This document shows, one piece after another, positions 25,972 to 36,900 of a stretch of 64,000 nt of DNA; the stretch's first letter is position 1, and every line of letters starts with the position of its first letter. The stretch is from Segatella paludivivens DSM 17968 = JCM 13650 (GTDB taxonomy: Bacteria > Bacteroidota > Bacteroidia > Bacteroidales > Bacteroidaceae). The stretch spans positions 110,147-174,146 of the forward strand of contig NZ_KB890649.1 in assembly GCF_000373185.1 (NCBI RefSeq), written 5' to 3'. The translations under genes and the position numbers were made by a program. The notes below the pieces were generated by a model that saw nothing but the letters and a program-made list of their open reading frames with translations, ran no database searches and had not been told where the DNA came from.

Positions 25972-28302
25972 TTATTCGTTATATGCATTCTTCATCGCAG
26001 TAGCTACTGTAGGCAATGACCATTGTGGAACACTGCGGTCTGTGCCGTCAATGATACTCATCCAATAAAATGTAGATATTCCATAGGCCTTAGCCTGTTT
26101 CACCATGTCAGCTGCTTGGTCTGCAGCTGCTTTAATCTGAGTCGTTGTAGATGTCTTGCTAACAGATGTCTCGCCATGCGTACCGTATTCACCAACAATC
26201 ACAGGGATACCCTGACTCACGAAACGAGTGTTAAGGCGAGTAAACATATTCTTGATCTCATTACTGCAATCTGGTGTCCACTGTCCATAGTTCTTAAACC
26301 AGTTATAAGGATCATAAGTATGTATTTGTACAGCTATATGTCCGCTCGTATTATCAGTCGGAATAGTCAGATTGTTAATAGCCACATCAGAGTTGTTACC
26401 TGCATATGTGTTTATTATTAGGTTGCGTGTTGCGTTGTTTCCACCAGTTGCTCGCACTGCTGTTACAAAGCTTTGTGCATAGTTATTAATTGCTGTATAG
26501 CTTGAACTTCCTGCAGAAGGAGCCGTCCAACTGTTATTAGTGTTAAGCATCTCGTTGTAGCCTTCAAAAAGTAAGTGATGATTGTAACCTGAAAATTCGT
26601 TTGCAATCTGAGTCCATAACTTTTCAAACTTATCCTTTGTAGAGGTATATACATTTGCGTCAGCTTTAATCCATGATTTGAAACCAGTATTTGCATTGTC
26701 GGCACCAGTATCGTGATGAACATTCAGAATGCAATACATACCAGAATTAATTACATAGTCAACAACTTCCTTAACTCTAGCCATCCACTTTGCATCAACA
26801 TTTCCATCTGCATCAAGATGCTCATACCATGTTACAGGAATACGAACAGAGTTGAATCCTTCTTTTTTTAGGAATGTCATAAGGGCTTGTGTCGTGACTG
26901 GTTCTCCCCAAGCTGTTTCATAAGCCGAAACGTCCTTACCTGTACCAATATTGTTTGCGTCAAGAGTGTTTCCTAGATTGAAGCCAAGTCCCATATTGGC
27001 TACAGCTTGCTTTGCTGGTTCATCTATAGTTGTAGAACTAATATTTACATCGCTTCGTGAAACTACATAACTTTGCTTCATGGCATCTTTCCACCAATCG
27101 TCAGAAGGCATGTTTCCTCCATACCAAGGCATGAAATACAACCATTTAGCTCCTTCGTTCCACACATCAGATATGTTTGCGAAAGATGACGTATTTGAAA
27201 CACCACACTCCGCCAATGCAACCATCTTGTTGCTATGTAGAGAAGTAAGCTGTGAAAATTCAGTCTTGTTTTGTGCGGCTGTATATCCATAAAGGTCACG
27301 CCCCACCAAGTCTACATAACTGTCACCTGGGTAGAAAGCATTGTCGTTGTCGTAATTATTGCTGTCTCCATTGTAATTCTGTGCTGTCCATTCCCATATA
27401 AGATTATGGATGCCTTTTTCTTGGAAATATGTAAACATAGCTTTCCAAAGAGCCTTGTATGTGTCAGGTCCGTCTTCACCCCACCAGAACCATGCAGAAC
27501 CAGTGTAAGTCTTTGCATATAAGTTTCCTGCTCCTTCGTGGAATGGACGCCATATAGCAGTAACGCCTGCATCCTGAAGTTTCTGCAAAATTGCTACAAC
27601 CTTATCCATCTGACTATAAAACCATGTATTTTCCCATTTACCTGAAATAAGGGCATTGGATGCTTTGAATGTTGTTTCAGAAGGTGTGCATGTAACTCCG
27701 CTCCCATCAGCACCTATAGTTGTTGTTTCAGTCTTTGGCACATTGAAGTGCCACATCAGTGAAACAATACCACCTGCAGTAGCCCATTCTGTAACAGGAG
27801 TAATATTGTTGTAGTTTATCCAACCATTGTTGTCTGGTACATAGATTTGTATAAAATCGTAACAGTTTATAGCTGGATATTTACCTGTAAGAGTATTTAT
27901 TTTGTCTGCTTCTGTATGATTCCAATTTACATTAGCCATAATTGAAGACAGTATCTTACTTCCGTAATTAAGTTTGAGATATTTATAAAGTCGCTTTGTA
28001 TTGTCTGATGCGGCAGCATCAGCAAGAGTAATGTCGCTGACATCGCTTTCATGATATATATTAAAGACAACATTGCTCACATTGTCAACAGTGAATTCAT
28101 TAAAGTTGGTACTTCCGAATGAAGGATCCTGACTGCCGAATTTGTTTCCGCTGTCATAGAAACTTATAACAGGCAAATCTGTAATCTTCACACTTTTTGA
28201 AGTTCCGTCCTTTTGGTTTACGGTATAAGTATCTGTACTTATCTGTGCATTTGCCGTAAATAAAATCAGCAAAGAAGCTAGAGATAAAAATAACTTTTTC
28301 AT
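25972..28302 (-). CDS. Bifunctional GH26-GH5 mannanase/endoglucanase
   Basis: 776-residue secreted enzyme. Signal peptide 1-20; small beta module about 21-85; GH26 domain about 95-415 with acid/base Glu256 (WRPFHEGAG) and nucleophile Glu365 (ALAECG); GH5 domain (subfamily 4-like) about 430-776 with acid/base Glu584 (EGYNEML) and nucleophile Glu705 (VGEYGTHG). All catalytic residues are present. The GH26-GH5 order matches the mannanase/endoglucanase described from rumen Prevotella. It should cut mannosidic and mixed or glucosidic bonds of glucomannan. Its ATG overlaps the stop of the preceding small gene (ATGA). The N-terminal module resembles that of the small protein. Confidence 0.92.
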   Translation of the reverse strand: MKKLFLSLASLLILFTANAQISTDTYTVNQKDGTSKSVKITDLPVISFYDSGNKFGSQDPSFGSTNFNEFTVDNVSNVVFNIYHESDVSDITLADAAASDNTKRLYKYLKLNYGSKILSSIMANVNWNHTEADKINTLTGKYPAINCYDFIQIYVPDNNGWINYNNITPVTEWATAGGIVSLMWHFNVPKTETTTIGADGSGVTCTPSETTFKASNALISGKWENTWFYSQMDKVVAILQKLQDAGVTAIWRPFHEGAGNLYAKTYTGSAWFWWGEDGPDTYKALWKAMFTYFQEKGIHNLIWEWTAQNYNGDSNNYDNDNAFYPGDSYVDLVGRDLYGYTAAQNKTEFSQLTSLHSNKMVALAECGVSNTSSFANISDVWNEGAKWLYFMPWYGGNMPSDDWWKDAMKQSYVVSRSDVNISSTTIDEPAKQAVANMGLGFNLGNTLDANNIGTGKDVSAYETAWGEPVTTQALMTFLKKEGFNSVRIPVTWYEHLDADGNVDAKWMARVKEVVDYVINSGMYCILNVHHDTGADNANTGFKSWIKADANVYTSTKDKFEKLWTQIANEFSGYNHHLLFEGYNEMLNTNNSWTAPSAGSSSYTAINNYAQSFVTAVRATGGNNATRNLIINTYAGNNSDVAINNLTIPTDNTSGHIAVQIHTYDPYNWFKNYGQWTPDCSNEIKNMFTRLNTRFVSQGIPVIVGEYGTHGETSVSKTSTTTQIKAAADQAADMVKQAKAYGISTFYWMSIIDGTDRSVPQWSLPTVATAMKNAYNE

Positions 28303-28751
28303 TGTTTGCTTACTTTTACGGTTTTGTCATTTGCTTTTATAATATAAACACCTCTATTCAAAGAAGAAATGTCTATTACTGTAGAGTTTGAAGTGTTTGT
28401 AGTTTTTAGAGTAGCCGATTTACCGTCTACAGAGAATATTCTTACATTAGCATTGGTGCCTCCTATAATAATCCTGTCACCTTCTGCCTTTATTGCAGAG
28501 TTGTTCTCGATATTTCCTATACCTGTTGTCCCAGAGAATGTAAATGTCTTTATTTTATATAAATCATATTCTGCAGTAGTAGTGCCTGCTGAAATAGTCA
28601 TTTTGTTGTTAGACATTGTGATTTGCGGGAGTGTAGAGAGAACAAAAGTCTGGGTAGTGTTATCACTGAAAGTAATGATCAATGACTTATCTTCTGCCTT
28701 TGCAATGATGCTGCAGAATAAAGCCAATAGCGAGAGTAATAATTTTCTCAT
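28299..28751 (-). CDS. Small secreted protein with sorting-tail-like C terminus
   Basis: 150-residue protein. Signal peptide 1-20; residues about 22-75 form a short beta module (FSDNTTQTFVLSTLPQITM...YDLYKIKTFTF) that is similar in pattern to the N-terminal module of the downstream mannanase. Residues about 92-150 (VRIFSVDGK...IDISSLNRGVYIIKAND) resemble a type IX secretion (Por) sorting tail. There is nothing between these two modules. Function unknown. It overlaps the GH26-GH5 gene by four bases and lies after an intercistronic hairpin. Confidence 0.75.
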   Translation of the reverse strand: MRKLLLSLLALFCSIIAKAEDKSLIITFSDNTTQTFVLSTLPQITMSNNKMTISAGTTTAEYDLYKIKTFTFSGTTGIGNIENNSAIKAEGDRIIIGGTNANVRIFSVDGKSATLKTTNTSNSTVIDISSLNRGVYIIKANDKTVKVSKQ

Positions 28752-28774
28752 AAGCTAATATATTTTGTTTTAAA

Positions 28775-28810
28775 TATTTGTGGCGCAGAATTAGTACTGC
28801 GCCACAAATA
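28775..28810. promoter_or_regulatory. Strong intercistronic hairpin
   Basis: A perfect 14-base-pair stem (TATTTGTGGCGCAG at 28775-28788 with its complement at 28797-28810) and an 8-base loop. The long T run lies on the plus strand (28813-28820), the wrong side for the leftward operon, whose mRNA continues with TTTAAAAC. It may protect the upstream susC-susD-SGBP mRNA 3' end or partly attenuate the enzyme genes. Confidence 0.6.
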
Positions 28811-28830
28811 TAGTTTTTTTTGTTAACAAC

Positions 28831-30801
28831 TTATGGTTGAAAAGTCATTTTTGTTATATCATTCAATCCACCTTGTATAACAATGCCTGGTGATTCATTT
28901 ATAAAATCCATACATGCTTTATTGATAGTGATACTAAGAACACTTTCTGTTCCGTTCCAGTCAGTCAAAGTTGTGTAGGCTTTCCAAGCACCATTGTTAA
29001 TTTGAACCTGTCCTGTAGTTGCTGTCTTCTTGTAAAATCTAAGTATAGAACCAATCTTAATACCCATCTTTGTCATAACATCCTGTGAGATAATAAATCT
29101 TCCTTCATTACCCCAAGTTAGAGCATAAGGATATGTAATGGCTTTTCCGTCCATACTTTTTGCATAATCTGCGAAATCAAGTTCTGGAGATGCTGCTGTA
29201 ATTTTACATACGACAGTACTTGTTCCGTCAGGAGTTACCATCCTTAGGTCGTAAGTGCCCGCAGCAACAGTTGCTGGAATCTGGAATGTCATAGATGTAT
29301 TAGTGCGTGCAGAGAATTTGATAATCTTTGTATCACCAATAGATACAGTTTCGACATTATTGAAATTTTTACCGTTGATAGTAACATACTCACCAGTAGT
29401 GCCTTTGACATCAGCTGAAACGGCTGGAGTGGAAGATGCGTTGATGGTGATACCTGTTACGTCAACAGTCTCACCATTTTTAAGAATAAACTTCATACCT
29501 GTACCTTCGGCTGCTTCTGGAATTGTTAATCCAATAGTTGTGTCTGTCTGTTTCAATGTCGTAACAGTTGGAGAGCCATCACCAGGGAATACAACAGATG
29601 CTACAAGGTCAAGGTCCGTACCTTTTATAACAAGAGCATTACCAGCGATGATTGATGTCTGGCTGAATTCTGTTACAACTGGTGCCACAAGTTTGTAAGC
29701 CACGGTAACTGTCTTTCCGTTGGCAAGTGATAATGTAATATCACCATTCTGTGCTTTTTCAGGAACAGTAGCTACAATTGTTGTTGCATTTGCAGACTTA
29801 ATACTTCCGGCAGCATTAGGGAATGCAATACCTGTAACAAGGTCAAGGTCCTTACCGGTTATAGTAACGTCAGCCCCGTTCTTTACAGGATTTGTTGCCG
29901 CTACTAGTTCCGTAGGTATAACAGTCTTAATACTTCCAGCAGGTATTTTAACACCAGAACTTGTTACAAGATTAACTTCACCGTCTGTAGCCTTAGTTGG
30001 AACAATCACACTGATAGATTTACCATCCTGAGCAATCGTGAACTTCTCTGCAGGTGCTCCTGTGAACTCAATAGAAGCAATCTGGTCTAGACTTTCACCC
30101 GTAATAGTGATATTGTTGCCAGCTTTTATTGTTTCAGGAGCAAGAGAAGAAACTGTTGGTAGGTTTATAACAAGAGCTTCCGAAGTCTCAATTTCGTTAG
30201 GACTTGCCGCTAAATCGGTAAGTTTAAATGTACCAGTCTTTGCTTCCTTTGGAATAGCAACAGAGATAGTGTAACGGTCGTGAGTAGTAAACTGCTTTTC
30301 GTTAACAGTATCTTTATCTGCGAATATAATACCGTGTATAAGATTTAGATAGTCACCCTTTATAGTTAAAGTTTGTCCAACACTTCCTGTATAGTTTTTC
30401 TCTGTACCGACATAGAACTGAGTAAGTTTAATGTCTTCACGATAAGTTATAGGAGTAACTGAAGCAATAACTCCGCCTTTAGCAGTTTTAAGTGTAACGG
30501 TACCGGTTGTGCATTTTTCCGCAGGAACTTGAATCGTGATTTCACTTTCGCGTCCGCTCTTCAGCACTTCATACTGAGTAATTGGGTCAGCTCCAGGAAG
30601 ATCAATCTCACTGATCTGGTCAAGGTTACTACCCATAAAATGAAGAGTACCGCCGCGCAATACAGGACAAGGTCCAAAAGACAGGAGAGTTATATCGTTT
30701 CCAAATTGGTCGGTATTCAAGTCATCGTTGCTACAACCTGTCAGCGACAGCCCTGTAAGGGCTATCACTAACATGATGAATGTATTATAGTATTTTTTCA
30801 T
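28831..30801 (-). CDS. IPT/TIG-repeat surface glycan-binding lipoprotein
   Basis: 656-residue lipoprotein (lipobox LTGC, Cys23, followed by SNDD). Residues about 36-535 are six tandem IPT/TIG immunoglobulin-like repeats, each with the G-x-x-(V/L)-x-I-x-G-x-x-L core (for example GDYLNLIHGI, GESLDQIASI, GKDLDLVTGI, GTDLDLVASV, GKNFNNVETV). A C-terminal domain of about 120 residues ends at 656 and is the likely glycan-binding head. The rod-like repeats would hold the head off the cell surface. Encoded fourth in the SusC-SusD operon, so a mannan-binding SGBP is inferred. Confidence 0.85.
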   Translation of the reverse strand: MKKYYNTFIMLVIALTGLSLTGCSNDDLNTDQFGNDITLLSFGPCPVLRGGTLHFMGSNLDQISEIDLPGADPITQYEVLKSGRESEITIQVPAEKCTTGTVTLKTAKGGVIASVTPITYREDIKLTQFYVGTEKNYTGSVGQTLTIKGDYLNLIHGIIFADKDTVNEKQFTTHDRYTISVAIPKEAKTGTFKLTDLAASPNEIETSEALVINLPTVSSLAPETIKAGNNITITGESLDQIASIEFTGAPAEKFTIAQDGKSISVIVPTKATDGEVNLVTSSGVKIPAGSIKTVIPTELVAATNPVKNGADVTITGKDLDLVTGIAFPNAAGSIKSANATTIVATVPEKAQNGDITLSLANGKTVTVAYKLVAPVVTEFSQTSIIAGNALVIKGTDLDLVASVVFPGDGSPTVTTLKQTDTTIGLTIPEAAEGTGMKFILKNGETVDVTGITINASSTPAVSADVKGTTGEYVTINGKNFNNVETVSIGDTKIIKFSARTNTSMTFQIPATVAAGTYDLRMVTPDGTSTVVCKITAASPELDFADYAKSMDGKAITYPYALTWGNEGRFIISQDVMTKMGIKIGSILRFYKKTATTGQVQINNGAWKAYTTLTDWNGTESVLSITINKACMDFINESPGIVIQGGLNDITKMTFQP

Positions 30802-30820
30802 ATCTAATGTGATTTATAGG

Positions 30821-32149
30821 TTATTTGTTAGGAACCACACGGATGTTATCAATCTTGATGATAGGGTGGCAGTCCTTACCAGTAGGTATAACGGTCTTAC
30901 TATCATAAGAACCAGTCGTTACGAATATTGTAAGACTCGCAAAGTCTTCAACGCTAGAGAAAGATTTCTTTGCAGCATTACCATCCCAATCCTTATTGAA
31001 ATCAGATAGAGGTATTGTTACAGTAACCCATTTTCCACCTGTGTCAAAAGAAAGGTTGTCGTTGTTCCACGGCATGTATAATGCACGTCCCCAACCATCA
31101 CCACTGTGGAAGAATGTATTGTTGGCAGTAGGTAGAGTCACCTTATCTGTTCCAGCAAATATAACTTGCATAGGAGCTGCGCACCAAGGATTAGATGAAG
31201 GAATATACATTTCGAATTTTATACTCTTATTTTGCCAGTCTGAGAAATCGCCTACGTCATTCAACTTAGGGCCATCGGCATCAAAAGTATGATTCCAAGT
31301 ACCAGCCCAATATTCAAATGAGAAGTTACCGTCATTCCAAGCTCCGTCTTTAGTCATGTCGGCATCACCGAGCATAAGATAATTACCACTTAGAGAAGAG
31401 GCATCTTTCTGTATCTTCTGATTATGCCAACCATGGTTCCCAAGAACATTAACTCCGTCCCAAGGTGTATCGAAATCGAAGAGCATACCACGCTTGTCCT
31501 TGTATTGGAAAGCTGCTTTTGTTGTACCATATTTTGTGGTTATGTAGAAGTTCTTTCCTGTTGGAACATCACTAGGCATCGTAAATGTAATACCAGTCTT
31601 AGTTATACTCTGGATTGCGGTCTTAGGCAAAGTATAATCATCACCAACCTTTATGCTTAAAGGATAGTTACTATAATCAAGGAAGTAGTCACCTGTGATG
31701 GTTGTAGTTTCACCAGCGGCAGCCCATTCATTGCTCATAGAACTAATTGTAGGAGCAGGAACAATAACCTTGAAATCATAAGGTATCGTGTCGTTCTTTG
31801 TTGTTATTACATATATCTTATCAGATACTGTTGAAGGGATAGTTTTAGGAACTGTAACGATAAGAGTGTTGTCTGTGATGTAACTGGTGTTTAAAACGGC
31901 TTTCTGATCGTTGAAAACTAATTCCTTTACACTGCGTAAGTTGTTACCTACTAAGCATATAGTACTGCTCATAGAAGCTGATGTTAGTAGTGAATCCTTA
32001 TTTGCGACATCAACCGGACGTATATAATTAATACTAGGCGTAGCAGTGGTTGTTTCATATTTGTCTGGCTCGTCTTCGCAAGATGTAAAGCCGATGCTAG
32101 CAGTCGCGAGAACAACCATTAACGTCCATTTTATATTCTTTATTTTCAT
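30821..32149 (-). CDS. Surface glycan-binding protein (SGBP-B-like)
   Basis: 442-residue lipoprotein (lipobox FTSC, Cys24, followed by acidic EDEPD, which favours surface export). Residues about 40-215 are two IPT/TIG-like domains and about 220-442 a beta-sandwich of the type seen in xyloglucan SGBP-B (GMLFDFDTPWDG, GWGRALYMPWNND, IIKIDNIRVVP). The frame extends 22 codons upstream, but the ATG at 32149 gives the lipoprotein signal. Third gene of the operon, 19 bases after SusD. Ligand inferred to be mannan or glucomannan. Confidence 0.87.
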   Translation of the reverse strand: MKIKNIKWTLMVVLATASIGFTSCEDEPDKYETTTATPSINYIRPVDVANKDSLLTSASMSSTICLVGNNLRSVKELVFNDQKAVLNTSYITDNTLIVTVPKTIPSTVSDKIYVITTKNDTIPYDFKVIVPAPTISSMSNEWAAAGETTTITGDYFLDYSNYPLSIKVGDDYTLPKTAIQSITKTGITFTMPSDVPTGKNFYITTKYGTTKAAFQYKDKRGMLFDFDTPWDGVNVLGNHGWHNQKIQKDASSLSGNYLMLGDADMTKDGAWNDGNFSFEYWAGTWNHTFDADGPKLNDVGDFSDWQNKSIKFEMYIPSSNPWCAAPMQVIFAGTDKVTLPTANNTFFHSGDGWGRALYMPWNNDNLSFDTGGKWVTVTIPLSDFNKDWDGNAAKKSFSSVEDFASLTIFVTTGSYDSKTVIPTGKDCHPIIKIDNIRVVPNK

Positions 32150-32168
32150 ATTCTTAAATTCTAAAGGA

Positions 32169-33902
32169 TTAATAGCTGTATGTGTTACGTACATCAACAT
32201 GAATAGGTGTAGCATTGCTACCCAAGTTTGGATTCAAGGCTACGTCTTCTGTTGGATAAGGGAGTGTAAAACTAGAAGCGGTAACGTTTGGAGCAGCTGT
32301 TTTGCTGTCGTATTCAATCTTAGATCCATCCCAAACACCAGACTCATAATAAGTCTTGTAAGCAGTATCACAGTTCCACATAGCGTTTCTGCGCTGTGCT
32401 GTAAGTTCCTTTATACATGCGTTAACATCATAGTAACTACGGCGTACGTAATCATACCAGCGGTCACCTTCACCTGCAAATTCAAGACGACGTTCTTTCC
32501 AAATATCATCAAAAGTCAGACTTGTTTTTTCTACGTCTGTAGGAACAGCGCGTTGATGAACAGCATTGAAGGCTTTGAGAGCATCAGCGTTTGTTGTATT
32601 GCCAAGAAGAACTTCTGATTCAGCAAAAATAAGATAAACGTCAGAAAGTCTAAGAATTTGTGTAGCAAGTGCATTAGCCATACGTGCAGGTGTGATAGCC
32701 ATCTCTGCTATGTGGTCAGCATTGTCACCATAAAGATTCTTCACGTTGTTACCACCGCAAGGACCTTGGCACTGACCAGTTGCTGCCTTATTATAGGTTT
32801 TGTCATACCAGAACTGCAGATAGCTGAATCCATTTTTGTTATTCTTCATTGTATGGTCACGCCAGAAATAACTGTATGTATCGCCAGCCATCATGATTGT
32901 TGCTTTGCGACGGATATCTTTGTCAATTCTCTTAGATGGATCTGTTGCTGGTGAAATGCCAAATGCATCCATGAGGTCAACAGACGGGCCACCCCAACCA
33001 CCCCAGCAGTCACCGTTTTCATCGAAACCTTCTGGGGCAAGGTCACTCTGTAATGTGTTCTGGCAAGTCCAGTGAGCACCAACAGTCCAACGCCAAGCAA
33101 ATAAGCTTTCGTCGCTAGCGTTTTTGCTTCCACGGAATATATCCTCATAGCTGGCTAAGAGTGTACGTCCTGAATTTTTGATAACATCATCTGAATATTC
33201 TGCAGCTTTTGTAAGGTCATCTTTATTTAATGTGCCAGAAACGCCAGCCTTAGTAAGGTAAACCTTAGCAAGCAAACCTTCAGCGCAGTAATAATCTATA
33301 CGACCAGTTGTACTCTTAGTCTTAGGAAGAAGAGACATGGCTTTCTCTAAAGTCATAATGATATAATCATAAACATCAGACTTTTGAATCTTACTTAAAG
33401 TATTATAGTCTCCATTTTTGATATTATCAGAGTTGTTGTGAACGATAGGCACGTCACCGAATGTGCGTACAAGGAAGAAATAAGACATAGCCTTCCAAGC
33501 AAGACATTCGCCCATGCATTGATCCTTCACAGCCTCAGAAGCCTTGGCACCCTTTAATGACTGATATACAGTGTTTGCATGTCCAATAACAGCCCAAAGA
33601 GAATAAGACATGTTGATAAGGTCCTGATCGGTACCATTTACACTGAAGTTCATATATGGACTAGAACCCCAATACATATTACCAGACATCACTTCACCAA
33701 CCTTGATGAAACCGCGTTGGAAATCATACCATGGAGAATTATACAGATAATTAACACCTGAAATACAAGCATCATCTGAGGTATAATAATTCTCGGTGTT
33801 GTAATTATCCTCTACAGGTCTATCGAGAAAGTCACTGCAAGATGACATCCCAATCCCAAGGAATATTGCAACAGCTGCATATTTTATATTTTTAATTTTC
33901 AT
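32169..33902 (-). CDS. SusD/RagB-family nutrient-binding lipoprotein
   Basis: 577-residue lipoprotein (lipobox MSSC, Cys22, followed by SDFLDRPVED, the usual SusD opening). The SusD lid covers the SusC barrel and binds the oligosaccharide. TPR-like helices and the C-terminal ERRLEFAGEGDRWYDYVR motif of the family are clear. It starts 21 bases after susC. Within this locus it should bind manno- or glucomanno-oligosaccharides. Confidence 0.95.
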   Translation of the reverse strand: MKIKNIKYAAVAIFLGIGMSSCSDFLDRPVEDNYNTENYYTSDDACISGVNYLYNSPWYDFQRGFIKVGEVMSGNMYWGSSPYMNFSVNGTDQDLINMSYSLWAVIGHANTVYQSLKGAKASEAVKDQCMGECLAWKAMSYFFLVRTFGDVPIVHNNSDNIKNGDYNTLSKIQKSDVYDYIIMTLEKAMSLLPKTKSTTGRIDYYCAEGLLAKVYLTKAGVSGTLNKDDLTKAAEYSDDVIKNSGRTLLASYEDIFRGSKNASDESLFAWRWTVGAHWTCQNTLQSDLAPEGFDENGDCWGGWGGPSVDLMDAFGISPATDPSKRIDKDIRRKATIMMAGDTYSYFWRDHTMKNNKNGFSYLQFWYDKTYNKAATGQCQGPCGGNNVKNLYGDNADHIAEMAITPARMANALATQILRLSDVYLIFAESEVLLGNTTNADALKAFNAVHQRAVPTDVEKTSLTFDDIWKERRLEFAGEGDRWYDYVRRSYYDVNACIKELTAQRRNAMWNCDTAYKTYYESGVWDGSKIEYDSKTAAPNVTASSFTLPYPTEDVALNPNLGSNATPIHVDVRNTYSY

Positions 33903-33922
33903 ATTGTATTATATTTAGGTTT

Positions 33923-36900
33923 TTAGAATGATGCATTCAGGCCGAAAGTAAATGATGTTGGTGATGGGTAACGACCGTTATCAAGACCGAATACATTTGC
34001 ACTGGCTGTAGAAAGACCAATTTCAGGATCGTAACCATCATATCCTGTGATTGTAAACAGGTTGGTTGCATTTAATGTAAGACGAAGGTTTGTGAGACCT
34101 ATCTTCTGAATTAGTTTCTTGTCGAATGTGTATCCTAGAGTTACACTCTTTAGGCGCAGATAAGATCCGTTCTCTATATAACGGCTGCTGAAAGCATCGT
34201 TATCGTTAGGGTCGTTGATAGAAGCGCGTGGCAGTGATGCATCTGGATTAGAAACTATTACATTTGATATGTTATCATACCAAGAGCCTGTTACGTTACC
34301 ATCTGTGGCTGTGAGTCTGGCGCGATTGTTAATGTCTGCAAGTTGGTTAGTCCAAGGACTGTTCATATGAGTAAGTTTCAACTTCAGGTAGTTGGCAACC
34401 TTATTGCCTACATTACCATTGATAAACAAGTTGAGGTCAAAGTTCTTATAGCGTATAGTATTGTTCCAACCAAATGTCCATTTTGGAAGTGGTGAACCAA
34501 TATTTGTTTTATCTTTTTCATCAATAATGCCGTCACCATTTACGTCTTTATACTTTAAATCTCCAACATAAGTAGTATTTGTGCGACTATATTTGGTTGG
34601 GTCTGTGCTCCAAGACTTCTTTCCGCTTGCATCTGTTATAATAGGGTTGTTCTTTTGAAGCGTATTTACAGGTGAGTTAAGAATATCCTGGAAGTTCTGA
34701 TAAACGCCTTCAACCTCATATCCATAGAAACCATAAAGACTTTCGCCTGGAGTCGTACGACTTACAACGTCTGACCACTGACCGTAACCAAGTAGGGCAG
34801 TACTTCCAGCAAGACTCTTTAATTTATTTCGGTTAATAGAGACATTAACCTCAGAATCCCATTCAAAGTCCTTATTTACAATAGGCTTTGTGTTAAGAGC
34901 GAGCTCAATACCATGGTTTTCAATGTTACCATAGTTTCCGTAAGGAGCGGCAAGAGCAGATGAAGAGTTACCACTTGTACCCATAATAGAAGGCAGGATA
35001 AGTTGCATAAGCATATTCTTAGATTCCTTCTTATACCAGTCTACTGTGAAATTGATACGATTGTTGAGTATACCAAGATCAAGACCTACGTTCCACTGAT
35101 CTTGAGTTTCCCACTGGATGTCGAGGTTTTTCAGGTTTTGTGGACGGTATGAAGTTCCTAGACCAGTGTCCATAACAGACATTGCTGAACCCCATTTGTA
35201 ACCACCGATATTGGAGTTACCAGTTTGTCCCCAACCAATACGTAACTTACCGTTGCTTAGCCAGTCACCAGCAATATCTTGAATGAACTTCTCATTAGAG
35301 AAACGCCATGCAAGGGCTACAGAATGGAAACCAGCCCAACGCTTGTTAGGACCGAAGTTTGAACTTCCATCATAACGATATGTATATGTACCGAGATAAC
35401 GGTCATTGTAGTTGTATGTTTCACGAGTGAAGAAAGAGGCCATAGAAGAACTTCCCCAACCTTCTCCAATCTGTGGGGTACCTGAACCTAATGCAGGGTT
35501 GTGTACTATATCGTTTGGCAGGTTGGTGTTGAAAATAGAGGTATAGTCATAGTTTGATTCCCAACATTCTTGACCAAGCATAGCAGTTATACCGTGCTTG
35601 CCAAACTGCATGTTATAAGTAAGGTAGTTGCTTAATGACCAATAGTTATTGCTATTTTTCTGAATACGACCTTGGTTCTGTGCTCTTATCCATGTTCCAA
35701 GGTTTACCATTGGATTATACGTATCAGCTTTTGATGCACCGATATCATAACCTAATTGTATGTGCCAAGTAAGATTTTTGATAGGGGTAATATCCGCAAA
35801 AATACTACCGTTAAGACTTTGGCGATCTAATAGAATATCATCTAACATCGCAAGAGCGATTGGGTTTGGATTGGTAAATCCTTCCTTTGAAACACTAGAA
35901 TAACCACCATCGATGTTATAAATTTGGATATCAGGAGGTGTTGTCAGTGAGTAGTTGATAAGACCTTCGTCGCTATCTGCAAGTTTCAGACTTTCTGAAG
36001 TCTTTGAATATGTTGCGTTAAGACCAAGTTTAAACCATTTTTTTAGTTGTGCTGTGAGGTTTACACGGAAAGAGTAGCGGTTGAAATTACTACCGATGAT
36101 TGTTCCGTCTTGATCTGTGTAACTACCAGAAACGTAGTAGTTGATCTTATCTGTTCCGCCTTCAGCACTAATTTGGTGCTGCTGTTGCCATGCCGTATGG
36201 AAGATGGCATCTTGCCAGTTAGTTCCCTTACCTAAAATAGAAGGATCACTATATGTTTTATCTGGTTTTGAAATTTCACCTTGAGCAGCCATGTCGTTAT
36301 AAAATTCTGCAAATTCTCTTAAGTTGAGAATGTCAAGGCGTTTGTTTTGGCGTGATGCTGTAACACTTCCGCTGTAAGTGAACTTTGCTTCACCAGCTTT
36401 ACCTTTTTTAGTTGTTATAAGTACAACGCCGTTTGCACCCTGAGCACCATAAATAGCGGTGGCAGAAGCATCTTTTAAAACTTCAATGCTAACAATATCT
36501 GCAGGGTTTAGAAGTGATAAAGGAGAAATGGTTGAATGTGAACCATTACCAAGAGCGTCTCCTAGTCCAAGGCTAGCGCCACTGTTACTTTGTGATTGAA
36601 ATATTACTCCGTCAACAACATATAATGGATCAGCACCTGCATTGATAGTTGCATTACCACGGATGCTAACAGAAATGGCAGAGCCAGGAGCGCCAGATGT
36701 TCGAACAGCATCAACACCGGCTATACGTCCTTGGAAACTTTGGTCTATATTTGTCATAGGTGCAGACTTAAGGGTCTTCTCATCCAATGAAGCAGATGCG
36801 CCAGCAAGGTCGCTTTTCTTCATAGTACCATAACCTACAACGACAACCTCTTGTAGGGAGTGGTTGTCTTCAGAAAGAGTTACTTTAAGATTATTTTCGT

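Noticed and set aside
27312..27572. Antisense frames within the GH26-GH5 and other large genes
   Set aside because: They lie wholly inside strong genes on the other strand and have no recognisable family; codon shadows.
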